From NCBI GenBank assembly GCA_019408975.1, contig DXVA01000075.1, positions 1 to 15,211 of the forward strand: a DNA stretch of 15,211 bases. The letters are read 5' to 3'. Origin of the DNA: Lentisphaeria bacterium (GTDB lineage Bacteria; Verrucomicrobiota; Lentisphaeria; Victivallales; UBA1829). Positions 8,453 to 14,862 of this stretch are shown piece after piece (within the stretch, counting starts at the first letter, position 1; every line of letters starts with the position of its first letter). The position numbers were made by a program, and so were the translations under genes. Under the pieces are notes generated by a model. The model was not told where the DNA came from. It did no database searches and saw nothing but the letters and a program-made list of their open reading frames with translations.

Positions 8453-8480
8453 TTGACTTTCCGAAAAAGCACATTATATT
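8453..8480 (+). promoter_or_regulatory. Strong sigma70-type promoter for the small basic protein
   Basis: TTGACT (8453-8458, 5/6 to -35), a 16-base spacer and TATATT (8475-8480, 5/6 to -10). The predicted transcript starts near 8487, leaving a leader of about 56 bases. This is among the best promoter matches in the window, fitting a highly expressed gene. Confidence 0.75.
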
Positions 8481-8542
8481 TTTTACCTTTGACAATGAAC
8501 TGAAAAATTGGAAAACAAATTACATAAACGGGAGAAGGCAAG

Positions 8543-8701
8543 ATGTCCAGACATCCGAGCTTGAAAGCAACAGGAAAAATCCGCAAGAAAAGAAACGTTC
8601 TGAAGAAATTCGAACGCATTAACCTTCTTACAGCCGATGGACGCTGGAAACAGGGTCAGAAGGTTCTCAGCGGTCTTCCGAAAACCAAGCCCCTCGACTG
8701 A
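8543..8701 (+). CDS. PVC-type small basic protein (Chlamydiae/Verrucomicrobia family)
   Basis: 52 residues; ATG with GGAG eight bases upstream. It begins MSRHPSLKATGKIRKKRNVL and ends GLPKTKPLD. It is strongly basic (about a third Lys/Arg) with one tryptophan (35). The MSxHPS opening, the KRNVLKKFERI core and the GLPKTK ending match what I recall of a short conserved protein restricted to Chlamydiae, Verrucomicrobia and Lentisphaerae. Its molecular role is, to my knowledge, not established; RNA or ribosome association is a natural guess from charge and size. A strong promoter lies upstream and a terminator-like hairpin begins 22 bases after the stop, so it can be transcribed alone, with aconitase expressed by read-through. 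I am confident that it is a gene and fairly confident of the family. Confidence 0.88.
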   Translation: MSRHPSLKATGKIRKKRNVLKKFERINLLTADGRWKQGQKVLSGLPKTKPLD

Positions 8702-8723
8702 AAGTCGAAACGGCTTGAGTCAG

Positions 8724-8762
8724 AAACGGGGCGTCTATCTCATGACAGCCCCGTTTTTTTTT
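8724..8762 (+). terminator. Terminator-like hairpin between small basic protein and aconitase
   Basis: AAACGGGGC (8724-8732) pairs with GCCCCGTTT (8748-8756), with optional inner GTC/GAC pairs, followed by a T-run to 8762. It sits 31 bases before the aconitase start. No good promoter was seen between it and that gene, so it may act as a partial terminator that sets the expression ratio. Confidence 0.85.
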
Positions 8763-8793
8763 CAATAAATTTCAACCTCATGGAGATAAAAAA

Positions 8794-10746
8794 ATGGCAA
8801 AGAATACCGCCATCCAGAAGATTCTGAAGAATCACATCGTATCCGGCAGTGAAGTGCCCGGAGAACCCGTTGCAATCAAGATCGACCAGACCCTCACGCA
8901 GGATGCAACCGGAACCATGGCTTACCTCGAACTGGAAGCCATGGGAATCGACAAAGTCAAGACGGAACTCTCGGTTTCCTACGTCGATCACAATATGATG
9001 CAGAACGGACCGGAAAACCGGAACGACCATCTTTATCTCCAGAGCGTCGCAGCGGCAAAAGGCGTGATTTTTTCCCGTCCCGGCAACGGCATCTGCCATC
9101 AGGTCCATCTGGAACGTTTCGGCGTGCCCGGCAAGACTCTTCTCGGTTCCGACTCCCACACTCCCACCAACGGCGGGATCGGCATGATGGCGATCGGCGC
9201 AGGCGGACTGGATGTCGCGCTTGCAATGGCGGGACAGCCTTTCCGCATGGCATATCCGAAAATCATCGGCGTAAAGCTTACGGGGACGCTTTCCCCGTGG
9301 GTTGCGGCAAAGGACATCATCCTCAAAATGCTTGAAATCCTTACGACCAAAGGCAATGTCGGATGCATGGTCGAATATTTCGGCCCCGGCGTCAAAACCC
9401 TGACCGTTCCCCAGCGCGCCACCATCACCAATATGGGCGCGGAACTCGGCGTCACCTGTTCCGTATTCCCGTCCGACGAGATGACGAAGGAATTTCTGGA
9501 AAAACAGGGACGCGGGGAGTCCTGGGCGGAGCTCAAAGCGGATGACGATGCGGAATACGACAAGCTGGTTGAAATCGATCTCTCCTCCTTGAAGCCTCTG
9601 GCGGCGTGCCCATCCAGCCCGGACAACATCAAACCGATCGCGGAGCTCGCCGGAATTCCGGTGGGACAGGTCATCATCGGCTCCTGCACCAACAGCTCTT
9701 TCCGCGATCTTTCCATTGTGGCGGCAATGCTCCGCGGGCGCAAGATCAGCCCGGATGTAACGCTCGCAATCGCCCCCGGAAGCAGACAGGTTCTCGAGAT
9801 GCTTGCCCGCAACGGCTCCCTCGCGGACATCATCGCAGCCGGAGCCCGTATTCTCGAAACCGGATGCGGTCCCTGTATCGGACAAGGGCAGAGCCCCGCG
9901 AATGATACGGTCACGCTCCGCACCTTCAACCGCAACTTCCCCGGTCGCACAGGCACAAAAGGCGATCAAGCATATCTGGTCAGCCCGGAAGTCGCGGCGG
10001 CTGCGGCGCTGACAGGCAGAATCACCGACCCGGCAACACTCGGATTCGCTTATCCGGATGTCAGGGACGCAGATAAATTCCTGATCGACGACTCCATGAT
10101 GATCACACCGCCCTGCTGCGGCAGGGGCATCGAAATCATCCGTAAAAAAACCATCGGCAGCCCGCCGGTCAATCAGGCGCTGCCGGACAAAATCAACGGT
10201 ACGGTCGTCATCAAAGTCGGAGACAAGACCAGCACGGACGACATCATGCCTGCCGGAGTTCACCTGAAACACCGCAGTAACATTCCGGAATACGCAAAGG
10301 TCGTTTTCGAGCGTTTCAATGAAGAGGGCAAGCCGACTTTCGCACAACGTGCAATGGCGGTCCGTGATGCCGGAGGGCACGGCATCATTGTCGGCCGTGA
10401 CAGCTACGGTCAGGGTTCCTCCCGCGAACATGCGGCAATCTGCCCGATGTATCTCGGAGTCAAGGCGCTGATTGCAATGGCGGTTGAACGTATCCACGCG
10501 GCGAATCTCGTCAACTTCGGCATCGTCCCGTTCACATTCGCGGACAAAGCGGATTATGACAAGATCGAACAGGGCGATTCCCTTGTAATCGAGGGGCTCC
10601 GCGACAAACTGGCAGGAAAAGAGATGCCCATCGCGGCGATTCTTACGAAAAAAGACGGCTCAAAAGCAGAAATCAAACTCAATTATCACCTCTCCGACGA
10701 GGATATCAGGATCATTCTCGCCGGCGGCAGGCTGAATGTGAAGTAA
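8794..10746 (+). CDS. acnA: Aconitate hydratase, short Aquifex-type
   Basis: 650 residues; ATG with GGAG eight bases upstream. It interconverts citrate and isocitrate through cis-aconitate in the cytoplasm (TCA cycle), using a [4Fe-4S] cluster. Expected cluster ligands are Cys298 in GSCTNSS and Cys358 and Cys361 in GCGPCIG. GSDSHTPTNGG (about 116-126) is the conserved aconitase/IPM isomerase motif of the catalytic core. The C-terminal swivel domain starts near 465 (VVIKVGDKTSTDDIMPAG) and carries GQGSSREHAA (about 542-551), the substrate-contact loop. At 650 residues with both domains in one chain it fits the short 'Aquifex-type' class rather than the roughly 750-residue mitochondrial or 890-residue AcnA/IRP type; the symbol is used in the broad sense. 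A homoaconitase or IPM isomerase role is less likely because those are usually split or shorter. It is read either from the small-basic-protein promoter or from an unseen one. Confidence 0.95.
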   Translation: MAKNTAIQKILKNHIVSGSEVPGEPVAIKIDQTLTQDATGTMAYLELEAMGIDKVKTELSVSYVDHNMMQNGPENRNDHLYLQSVAAAKGVIFSRPGNGICHQVHLERFGVPGKTLLGSDSHTPTNGGIGMMAIGAGGLDVALAMAGQPFRMAYPKIIGVKLTGTLSPWVAAKDIILKMLEILTTKGNVGCMVEYFGPGVKTLTVPQRATITNMGAELGVTCSVFPSDEMTKEFLEKQGRGESWAELKADDDAEYDKLVEIDLSSLKPLAACPSSPDNIKPIAELAGIPVGQVIIGSCTNSSFRDLSIVAAMLRGRKISPDVTLAIAPGSRQVLEMLARNGSLADIIAAGARILETGCGPCIGQGQSPANDTVTLRTFNRNFPGRTGTKGDQAYLVSPEVAAAAALTGRITDPATLGFAYPDVRDADKFLIDDSMMITPPCCGRGIEIIRKKTIGSPPVNQALPDKINGTVVIKVGDKTSTDDIMPAGVHLKHRSNIPEYAKVVFERFNEEGKPTFAQRAMAVRDAGGHGIIVGRDSYGQGSSREHAAICPMYLGVKALIAMAVERIHAANLVNFGIVPFTFADKADYDKIEQGDSLVIEGLRDKLAGKEMPIAAILTKKDGSKAEIKLNYHLSDEDIRIILAGGRLNVK

Positions 10747-10766
10747 GCCGCCTCCCCTGCCGTCAC

Positions 10767-10808
10767 AAACGGAGCTCCCGCGATTTTTCGGGACTCCGTT
10801 TTTCTTTT
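10767..10808 (+). terminator. Rho-independent terminator of aconitase
   Basis: CGGAG-c-TCCCG (10770-10780) pairs with CGGGA-CTCCG (10789-10798) with one bulged base. Flanking AAA/TTT extends the stem, and TTTTTCTTTTT follows. It begins about 20 bases after the stop. Confidence 0.9.
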
Positions 10809-10853
10809 TGTATGGAAAACGGAAAGGTCAAGAACGAAGAAATCAACTACCCC

Positions 10854-11010
10854 GCGTGCTTTGCATCGTGGTAATTTATAAAAAAAACAGGTTAATACCG
10901 CGATGCTTTGCATCGCAAAAACAGCTTCGTGCAGGACTCTCAGTCCTGCCGCAGTCCAGCTGCGTAAGCTGGTCGCCGGAGGCGAAATCCCCGATACGGC
11001 TTTGCATCGC
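10854..11010. repeat. Array of consecutive short hairpins with an 11-base direct repeat
   Basis: GCTTTGCATCG occurs three times (10858-10868, 10905-10915, 10999-11009). The middle copy is the core of a perfect hairpin, GCGATGC/TTT/GCATCGC (10900-10916). GCAGGACT/CTC/AGTCCTGC (10931-10949) follows, then overlapping alternatives CGCAG/CTGCG (10950-10964) and CCAGC/GCTGG (10956-10972), then TCGCC/GGA/GGCGA (10973-10985). Several loops are exactly three bases. This lies in the 578-base gap between aconitase and the zinc-ribbon gene, and no convincing coding frame was seen. I do not recognise the element. A REP-like or MITE-like intergenic repeat, or a structured RNA, are the main options. Confidence 0.6.
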
Positions 11011-11183
11011 GGCGGGATAGTTCGTTCACCATGTTCGGGACTTTGAACAGATGCCGCTGTTTCACTTGAAAAACAGAAGCGGAAAGGCTATATTGCAGAA
11101 TAATCAAATAACGGAGATGAGCCGGAATAAAAGAAATTTACCTTACATAAAAATCAAATGCTTTTTCCCTGATAAATTACCAC
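10868..11183. repeat. 12-base inverted repeat pair enclosing the hairpin array
   Basis: GTGGTAATTTAT (10868-10879) is the exact reverse complement of ATAAATTACCAC (11172-11183). The pair bounds about 316 bases that hold most of the hairpin array and a promoter. No clear target-site duplication and no transposase were seen, so a MITE-like relic is only a possibility. The arms are AT-rich, and chance is not excluded. Confidence 0.4.
11066..11094 (+). promoter_or_regulatory. Sigma70-type promoter upstream of a structured leader or small RNA
   Basis: TTGAAA (11066-11071, 5/6 to -35), a 17-base spacer and TATATT (11089-11094, 5/6 to -10). Transcription would start near 11101, over 200 bases before the next ATG, giving a long untranslated leader or a separate small RNA. 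Confidence 0.6.
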
Positions 11184-11217
11184 ATGAAAGATGAAAAGGC
11201 ACTGTCACAAAGCTGTT

Positions 11218-11311
11218 GCGCTTGAGGTGCATACAGTTTTGTCGTGACGTGCTGGCTGTGGTAAGCCATTCAGGGAAGGCAAATTGTATGCGCCTCTCTT
11301 TTTTGAAGCGC
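11218..11311 (+). promoter_or_regulatory. Long stem with U-tract: attenuator or small-RNA terminator
   Basis: GAGGTGCATACAGTTT (11224-11239) pairs over 16 positions, two of them G-U, with AAATTGTATGCGCCTC (11281-11296). TCTTTTTT (11297-11304) follows at once. The 41-base apical part can form GGCT/AGCC (11254-11257/11264-11267). A further pair, GCGCTT (11218-11223) with AAGCGC (11306-11311), would extend the stem and bulge out the U-tract. It ends 13 bases before the ATG of the zinc-ribbon gene and touches its weak ribosome binding site (GGAAAG, 11312-11317). It could end a roughly 200-base small RNA or attenuate the downstream gene. I could not match it to a known riboswitch, 6S or SRP RNA. 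Confidence 0.6.
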
Positions 11312-11324
11312 GGAAAGAATTGCC

Positions 11325-11558
11325 ATGATTGTCAGAACCTGTTCCTGGTGCCGCAGAAAAATCGAATTCGAAGACTCCGAGCTGCATAAGGTCGTCTCCT
11401 GTCCTTATTGCCGCGACAATTTCCTGCTGGAAGGTGAACCGCCGCCCGCTTCCATAAGAAGCGACAATACGTTCAAATATTCTCTATTCGGTAAACTGCT
11501 TCTGATTTTGGCGACGGCGTTTCTCGTTCTGTTTCTGTTCCTGACAATACAGTCATGA
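11325..11558 (+). CDS. Small zinc-ribbon protein with C-terminal membrane anchor
   Basis: 77 residues; ATG with a weak GGAAAG seven bases upstream. CSWC (6-9) and CPYC (26-29) form a four-cysteine zinc-ribbon pair with 16 residues between them. Residues 37-52 are a short Pro-containing linker, and residues 55-74 are a strongly hydrophobic single membrane helix (LLLILATAFLVLFLFL), so the zinc domain probably faces the cytoplasm. Function is not recognised. Comparable small ribbon-plus-anchor proteins are usually annotated as hypothetical. The gene stands alone: a structured leader lies before it and a convergent gene after it. The cysteine spacing and the clean membrane segment support a real gene. 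It shares the CPYC knuckle style with the 1099-like pilus protein in this window, which may be coincidence. Confidence 0.72.
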   Translation: MIVRTCSWCRRKIEFEDSELHKVVSCPYCRDNFLLEGEPPPASIRSDNTFKYSLFGKLLLILATAFLVLFLFLTIQS

Positions 11559-11680
11559 CAAATCCGAAATACTGCAATGCATTACTGCGCGGAGCATAAG
11601 GGAATGAATTACCCCGATGCAGAACATCGCACTGTTAAAACAATTTTTTTGAATCAAACCACAAGTCAGCACCTATGGAA

Positions 11681-11724
11681 TTCCCCGTGTCCGGCTTTGC
11701 CGAAAGCGGCGACGGACCGGGGAA
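11681..11724. other. Large hairpin between convergent genes
   Basis: TTCCCCG (11681-11687) pairs with CGGGGAA (11718-11724), then GTCCG (11689-11693) with CGGAC (11713-11717) around one bulged T. GCTTT/AAAGC (11694-11698/11703-11707) lies inside. It is 19 bases past the stop of the minus-strand peptidase gene. Neither side has an immediate U-tract, so it may stop or stabilise transcripts from both strands rather than be a classical terminator. A small CGATG/CATCG hairpin lies at 11615-11629. Confidence 0.5.
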
Positions 11725-11742
11725 GCTTCCGCGTTCCGGGCA

Positions 11743-14283
11743 TTACTGTTTTTCAGGCGTGACGAGCACTGTCACTTTGCCGGGTACGGAAAGATATTTC
11801 CTTATAATCCGGTTGACCTCTTTCAGAGTCAGCTTTTCCAGAGTTTCGCGTTTACGGACGGCTTCCAGATAACCTTTGCCCGTGAATTCTCCGGTGACAG
11901 CCGCAACGAGCCGCTTGTCCGGCGACTGCATGGAACTGTCCAGACGGTAGAGGATCGCGGCTTTCGCATCCGAGAATTCCTGTTCCGACAGTCCCTGTGT
12001 CGTCACCCGGCGGATTTCCTCATGAAACAATGCTTCGAGTTTTTTCGCGGATTCCGCGCTGGTTCCGGCATAGTATGCGATGCAGCCGGTGTTGATTCCC
12101 GGCATGTTGATGCAGCCGGTATAATAGGCGAGCCCGTTCCGGTTCCGGACGTTCTGAAAGAGATGCGAAGACATTGAAGAACTTGCCGTCCTCAGAATAT
12201 CAAGTGCCGGGACATCGTCGGAATCGGCACAGGGACCGGGCATTCCGAGGAACATGACCGCCTGTGCCTTCTCCAGTTTCCGCACCTTGCGGACTGCCTT
12301 CTGCGGAAATGCCGGCGACGCGGGTTCTTTCAGCCCGGCGCGGCTCCATTTACAGGATGCGATGATTTTTGAAACCACGTTTTCGGCTTCTTTCTCCGTA
12401 AGGTCGCCGGAAACTCCGAAGATCGCCTTTCCTGCATTGAGGCAGAGCTTTTCATAGACTGTCCTGAGCGAATCGGCTTTCACCTTAGAAATATCCCCGA
12501 TGCTCTCCTCCAGCGTATTGCCATAGGGATGCTTTGCGAAAAGCGAACTCATCAGCAGATTTTCCGCAAGACCGTCCGGCGTGTTCAATTTGACTTTGAG
12601 CTCCTCGAGAATTGCGGTGCGTTCCCGCTCGACCGCCTTTTCCGGGAACAGCGGCGCGGACAGGATATCGCAGAGGAGTCCGCACGCCAGCGGGAGCTGA
12701 TCTTTCGGGCAGTTGACCGCAATGCGGATCGAAGCGGTTCCGGCAGATACCGTGAAGTCGATTGCGTGGCTGTCGAGAATTTCGTTGAGTTCCTTTTCCG
12801 TGTATTTCCGACATCCGGCAGCCAGCGCCGCCGCAATGAGCTTTGTAGTCCCGCGGATCGCTTTGCCTTCATAATAAGCGCCGCCGGGAAGCATGAGAAA
12901 AAGATCGACCAGCGGCAGAGCGGCGTCATGCAGGTAAATCATCTTCTGCCCGCCTTTCATCTTTTTCATGACGGGCTGTTCCGCCGTGACTGCCGCCGCT
13001 TTCGTTTTCCTGCCGCGGGCTTTGGAGTCAAGCGGGAGCATGTGCACCAGAGTCGCTTTCTGCGGATGAAAATACTGCTCCCCGATCCGGACAAGGTCAT
13101 CCCTTGTGACGTTCTGCATTGCCGACAGATATTCGTCCGCGGCTTCAAGCCCGCCTCCGTTCAGAACCGCATTGCCGACGATCTGGGCAAGTCCCGATTC
13201 CGTGCGCATGGCGCGCAGACAGTCTGCGGTCTGCTGGGCGATCGTCCGTTCCATCTCCTGCTTCGTGGGACCGTTTTTCGTGAGTTCGCCGAGAATGCGG
13301 AACGTCTCATCGGTGAGTTTCTGCCGATTTTCCTCCAGACACGCCGCCCCGAAACCGGAGAGCCCCGAAACATTCAGAGAATACAGATAGGAGCTGATGT
13401 CGAGGGCAAGTTCTTTTTCATTTTTGAGGATTGTCGTCAGACGGGAACTGGCGCTGCCGCCGAAAATGTCGCTGAAGACTTCGATTGCGGGAATGTCAGG
13501 ATGCAGGGAGGACGGGAGCTGCCATGCGCAAGCCACGCGCGTCATGGGGTCGTTGAAATGGATTATCCTTTCCCGTTTTGCCGTCACCGACGGCTCCTGC
13601 GGGAGGAAAGGTTCCGCCAGCGATCCCATGTTCCAGTCGCAGGTCCGCTGGTTCAGGAGGTCTGTAATCCGGTCGGGATCGACATCTCCGGCAATGACGT
13701 AAAAAGTTCTGCCCGGCGTATAGCGTTTCGCATGATAGGCACACATGATTTCCCGTGTGACAGACTCGATTTTTTCCTTATAGCCGATGACCGGATGCCG
13801 CATGGGATGGAGCTGATACGCTTCCGCCACGAGTCTTTCATACAGGACGCTGTCCGGTGAATCCTGATACATTGCGCATTCCCGCAGGATGACATTTTTT
13901 TCCGAGAGGAATTTTTCTGCGGGGAACAGCGGATTTCTCACCATGTCATCCACCATTTCAATTCCCTTTGCAACGTGTGCCGCGGGAAGATTGATATAGT
14001 AGACTGTATGTGTTTTTGAAGTATAAGCGTTCAGATAACCGCCGAGATGCGTCACGGTATCGGAAACCGCATTTCCGGGAAATTTCTTTGTCCCCTGAAA
14101 CAGCATGTGTTCGAGGAAATGGGAGAGTCCGCACCCGAGAAATTCATCTTCATGAATGCTCCCTGTGGCGACCCACGCCTGCACGGTAACTGTCGGAGCT
14201 TCATTTTTGGGGATGACGTAAACACGCAGTCCATTGTCGAACAGAGCCGTTCGGACTTTGCCGGAAATACGGGGGAAAACCAT
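11743..14283 (-). CDS. M16 family zinc metallopeptidase, double-domain
   Basis: 846 residues from ATG 14283. A TTG at 14316 would add 11 residues and overlap the upstream stop; neither start has a good ribosome binding site, and the ATG leads straight into the family start (RTALFDNGLRVYVI). The first M16 unit has the inverted zinc motif HFLEH (His55, Glu58, His59) and the distal ligand Glu135 in VILRECAMYQD, the usual HxxEH-(about 75)-E spacing. The second unit (about 440-846) aligns in style but has GTTKLIAAAL where HxxEH would be, so it should be the non-catalytic partner. An R/Y-type motif, RNRNGLAYY, lies near its middle. Fused active/inactive halves form the clam-shell of pitrilysin-like M16 enzymes, which degrade peptides. 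No signal peptide is visible, so a cytoplasmic location is inferred. The upstream Minf_1886-type gene probably shares its transcript. Confidence 0.92.
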   Translation of the reverse strand: MVFPRISGKVRTALFDNGLRVYVIPKNEAPTVTVQAWVATGSIHEDEFLGCGLSHFLEHMLFQGTKKFPGNAVSDTVTHLGGYLNAYTSKTHTVYYINLPAAHVAKGIEMVDDMVRNPLFPAEKFLSEKNVILRECAMYQDSPDSVLYERLVAEAYQLHPMRHPVIGYKEKIESVTREIMCAYHAKRYTPGRTFYVIAGDVDPDRITDLLNQRTCDWNMGSLAEPFLPQEPSVTAKRERIIHFNDPMTRVACAWQLPSSLHPDIPAIEVFSDIFGGSASSRLTTILKNEKELALDISSYLYSLNVSGLSGFGAACLEENRQKLTDETFRILGELTKNGPTKQEMERTIAQQTADCLRAMRTESGLAQIVGNAVLNGGGLEAADEYLSAMQNVTRDDLVRIGEQYFHPQKATLVHMLPLDSKARGRKTKAAAVTAEQPVMKKMKGGQKMIYLHDAALPLVDLFLMLPGGAYYEGKAIRGTTKLIAAALAAGCRKYTEKELNEILDSHAIDFTVSAGTASIRIAVNCPKDQLPLACGLLCDILSAPLFPEKAVERERTAILEELKVKLNTPDGLAENLLMSSLFAKHPYGNTLEESIGDISKVKADSLRTVYEKLCLNAGKAIFGVSGDLTEKEAENVVSKIIASCKWSRAGLKEPASPAFPQKAVRKVRKLEKAQAVMFLGMPGPCADSDDVPALDILRTASSSMSSHLFQNVRNRNGLAYYTGCINMPGINTGCIAYYAGTSAESAKKLEALFHEEIRRVTTQGLSEQEFSDAKAAILYRLDSSMQSPDKRLVAAVTGEFTGKGYLEAVRKRETLEKLTLKEVNRIIRKYLSVPGKVTVLVTPEKQ

Positions 14284-14308
14284 TTTTTTCAATGTGAACC
14301 AATCCTTT

Positions 14309-14731
14309 TTATGCAATGATGGGCGGTTTTACGGACGGAATGTTCCGTGCATCTTCGTCGAGCTTCTGCCGCAGACATCCGGGAATGTCGGGGAAACAGT
14401 TGAAATCGGAACGGGAGTCCTCCGGGCTTGCGGAGAGCAGTTCCACCTGAATCATGTTGTAGACGATGTTGCCGATATCCCTGCCTTCGGCGATGCCCCA
14501 GTCCTCCAGGACATCCGGAGCAAGCGGACCGAACTGTTCGAGGGCGTAAGCCATTGCGCCCGCCACAAGCTCCTGCCCGGAAATATGACGGGAGCCGCGC
14601 GGATTCTTTGCGCGGTTCGTCTTATGGATGGTATAAGACACGGCGCCGCTGATAAACTCGTATGCGGACGAATGATATCGTTTGTCGTTTTCAACGATCC
14701 TGCATACAGCCTGTGTGAATTTCTCGTCCAT
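14309..14731 (-). CDS. Minf_1886-type conserved PVC protein
   Basis: 140 residues from ATG 14731, chosen because GGAGG (14746-14742) lies ten bases upstream and a promoter fits just beyond. The longer open frame back to 14947 would cover that promoter and adds no family-like sequence. The features I recall for the family are present: an opening FTQAVCRIVENDKRYHSSAY, then a GxELVAGAMAYALEQFGPLA stretch (about 52-73), then VLEDWGI and GNIVYNMIQVELLSAS (about 75-105). The tail is Asp/Pro-rich. It looks cytoplasmic, with no signal peptide or membrane segment. Function is unknown to me; the family is spread in Verrucomicrobia, Lentisphaerae and relatives. It is followed 25 bases later by (or, with the TTG start, overlaps) the M16 peptidase, so the two are probably co-transcribed. 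Confidence 0.8.
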   Translation of the reverse strand: MDEKFTQAVCRIVENDKRYHSSAYEFISGAVSYTIHKTNRAKNPRGSRHISGQELVAGAMAYALEQFGPLAPDVLEDWGIAEGRDIGNIVYNMIQVELLSASPEDSRSDFNCFPDIPGCLRQKLDEDARNIPSVKPPIIA

Positions 14732-14770
14732 GATTTTCACGCCTCCGGTAACAATTACATGAAACTTCTT

Positions 14771-14799
14771 AATATACAGCGTCATCCGTCTGCCGGCAA
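14771..14799 (-). promoter_or_regulatory. Putative promoter of the Minf_1886-type/M16 unit
   Basis: Read on the minus strand: TTGCCG (14799-14794, 4/6 to -35), 17-base spacer, TATATT (14776-14771, 5/6 to -10), with a start near 14764 and about 33 bases to the ATG. A perfect TATAAT at 14815-14810 lies just upstream but has no good -35. Confidence 0.6.
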
Positions 14800-14862
14800 G
14801 TCCGTTTTCATTATATTGCTTCAGTCTCGGATGAATCTGCCGGAAAAAACAGGCGCATCGGG

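Noticed and set aside
8208..8503. Several 60-70 residue frames in the 8201-8542 gap
   Set aside because: They overlap hairpins, a terminator and a promoter and lack ribosome binding sites; their sequence is Arg/Ser-rich and low quality.
8715..8740. Separate aconitase promoter (TTGAGT then TATCTC)
   Set aside because: The spacer is only 15 bases, the -10 match is poor, and it overlaps the terminator hairpin.
8740..10497. 585-residue open frame antisense to aconitase
   Set aside because: It is the shadow of a GC-rich real gene; its protein is Arg/His/Asp-rich with no known motif, and aconitase is unambiguous.
10854..11010. CRISPR array
   Set aside because: The repeats are 11 bases, irregularly spaced and part of hairpins; there are no spacer-like units and no cas genes.
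11116..11193. 25-codon frame after the 11066 promoter (ATG AGC CGG...)
   Set aside because: GGAG touches the ATG with no spacing, and the peptide shows no recognisable feature.
11101..11305. 6S RNA, SRP RNA or a cobalamin riboswitch
   Set aside because: There is no 5'-3' end pairing with a central bubble, no GGAAGG-AGCAG SRP motif, and no cobalamin box arrangement; only the size or short fragments are similar.
12529..13860. 443-residue open frame antisense to the M16 gene
   Set aside because: Low-quality Arg/Phe-rich sequence opposite a peptidase with clear catalytic motifs.
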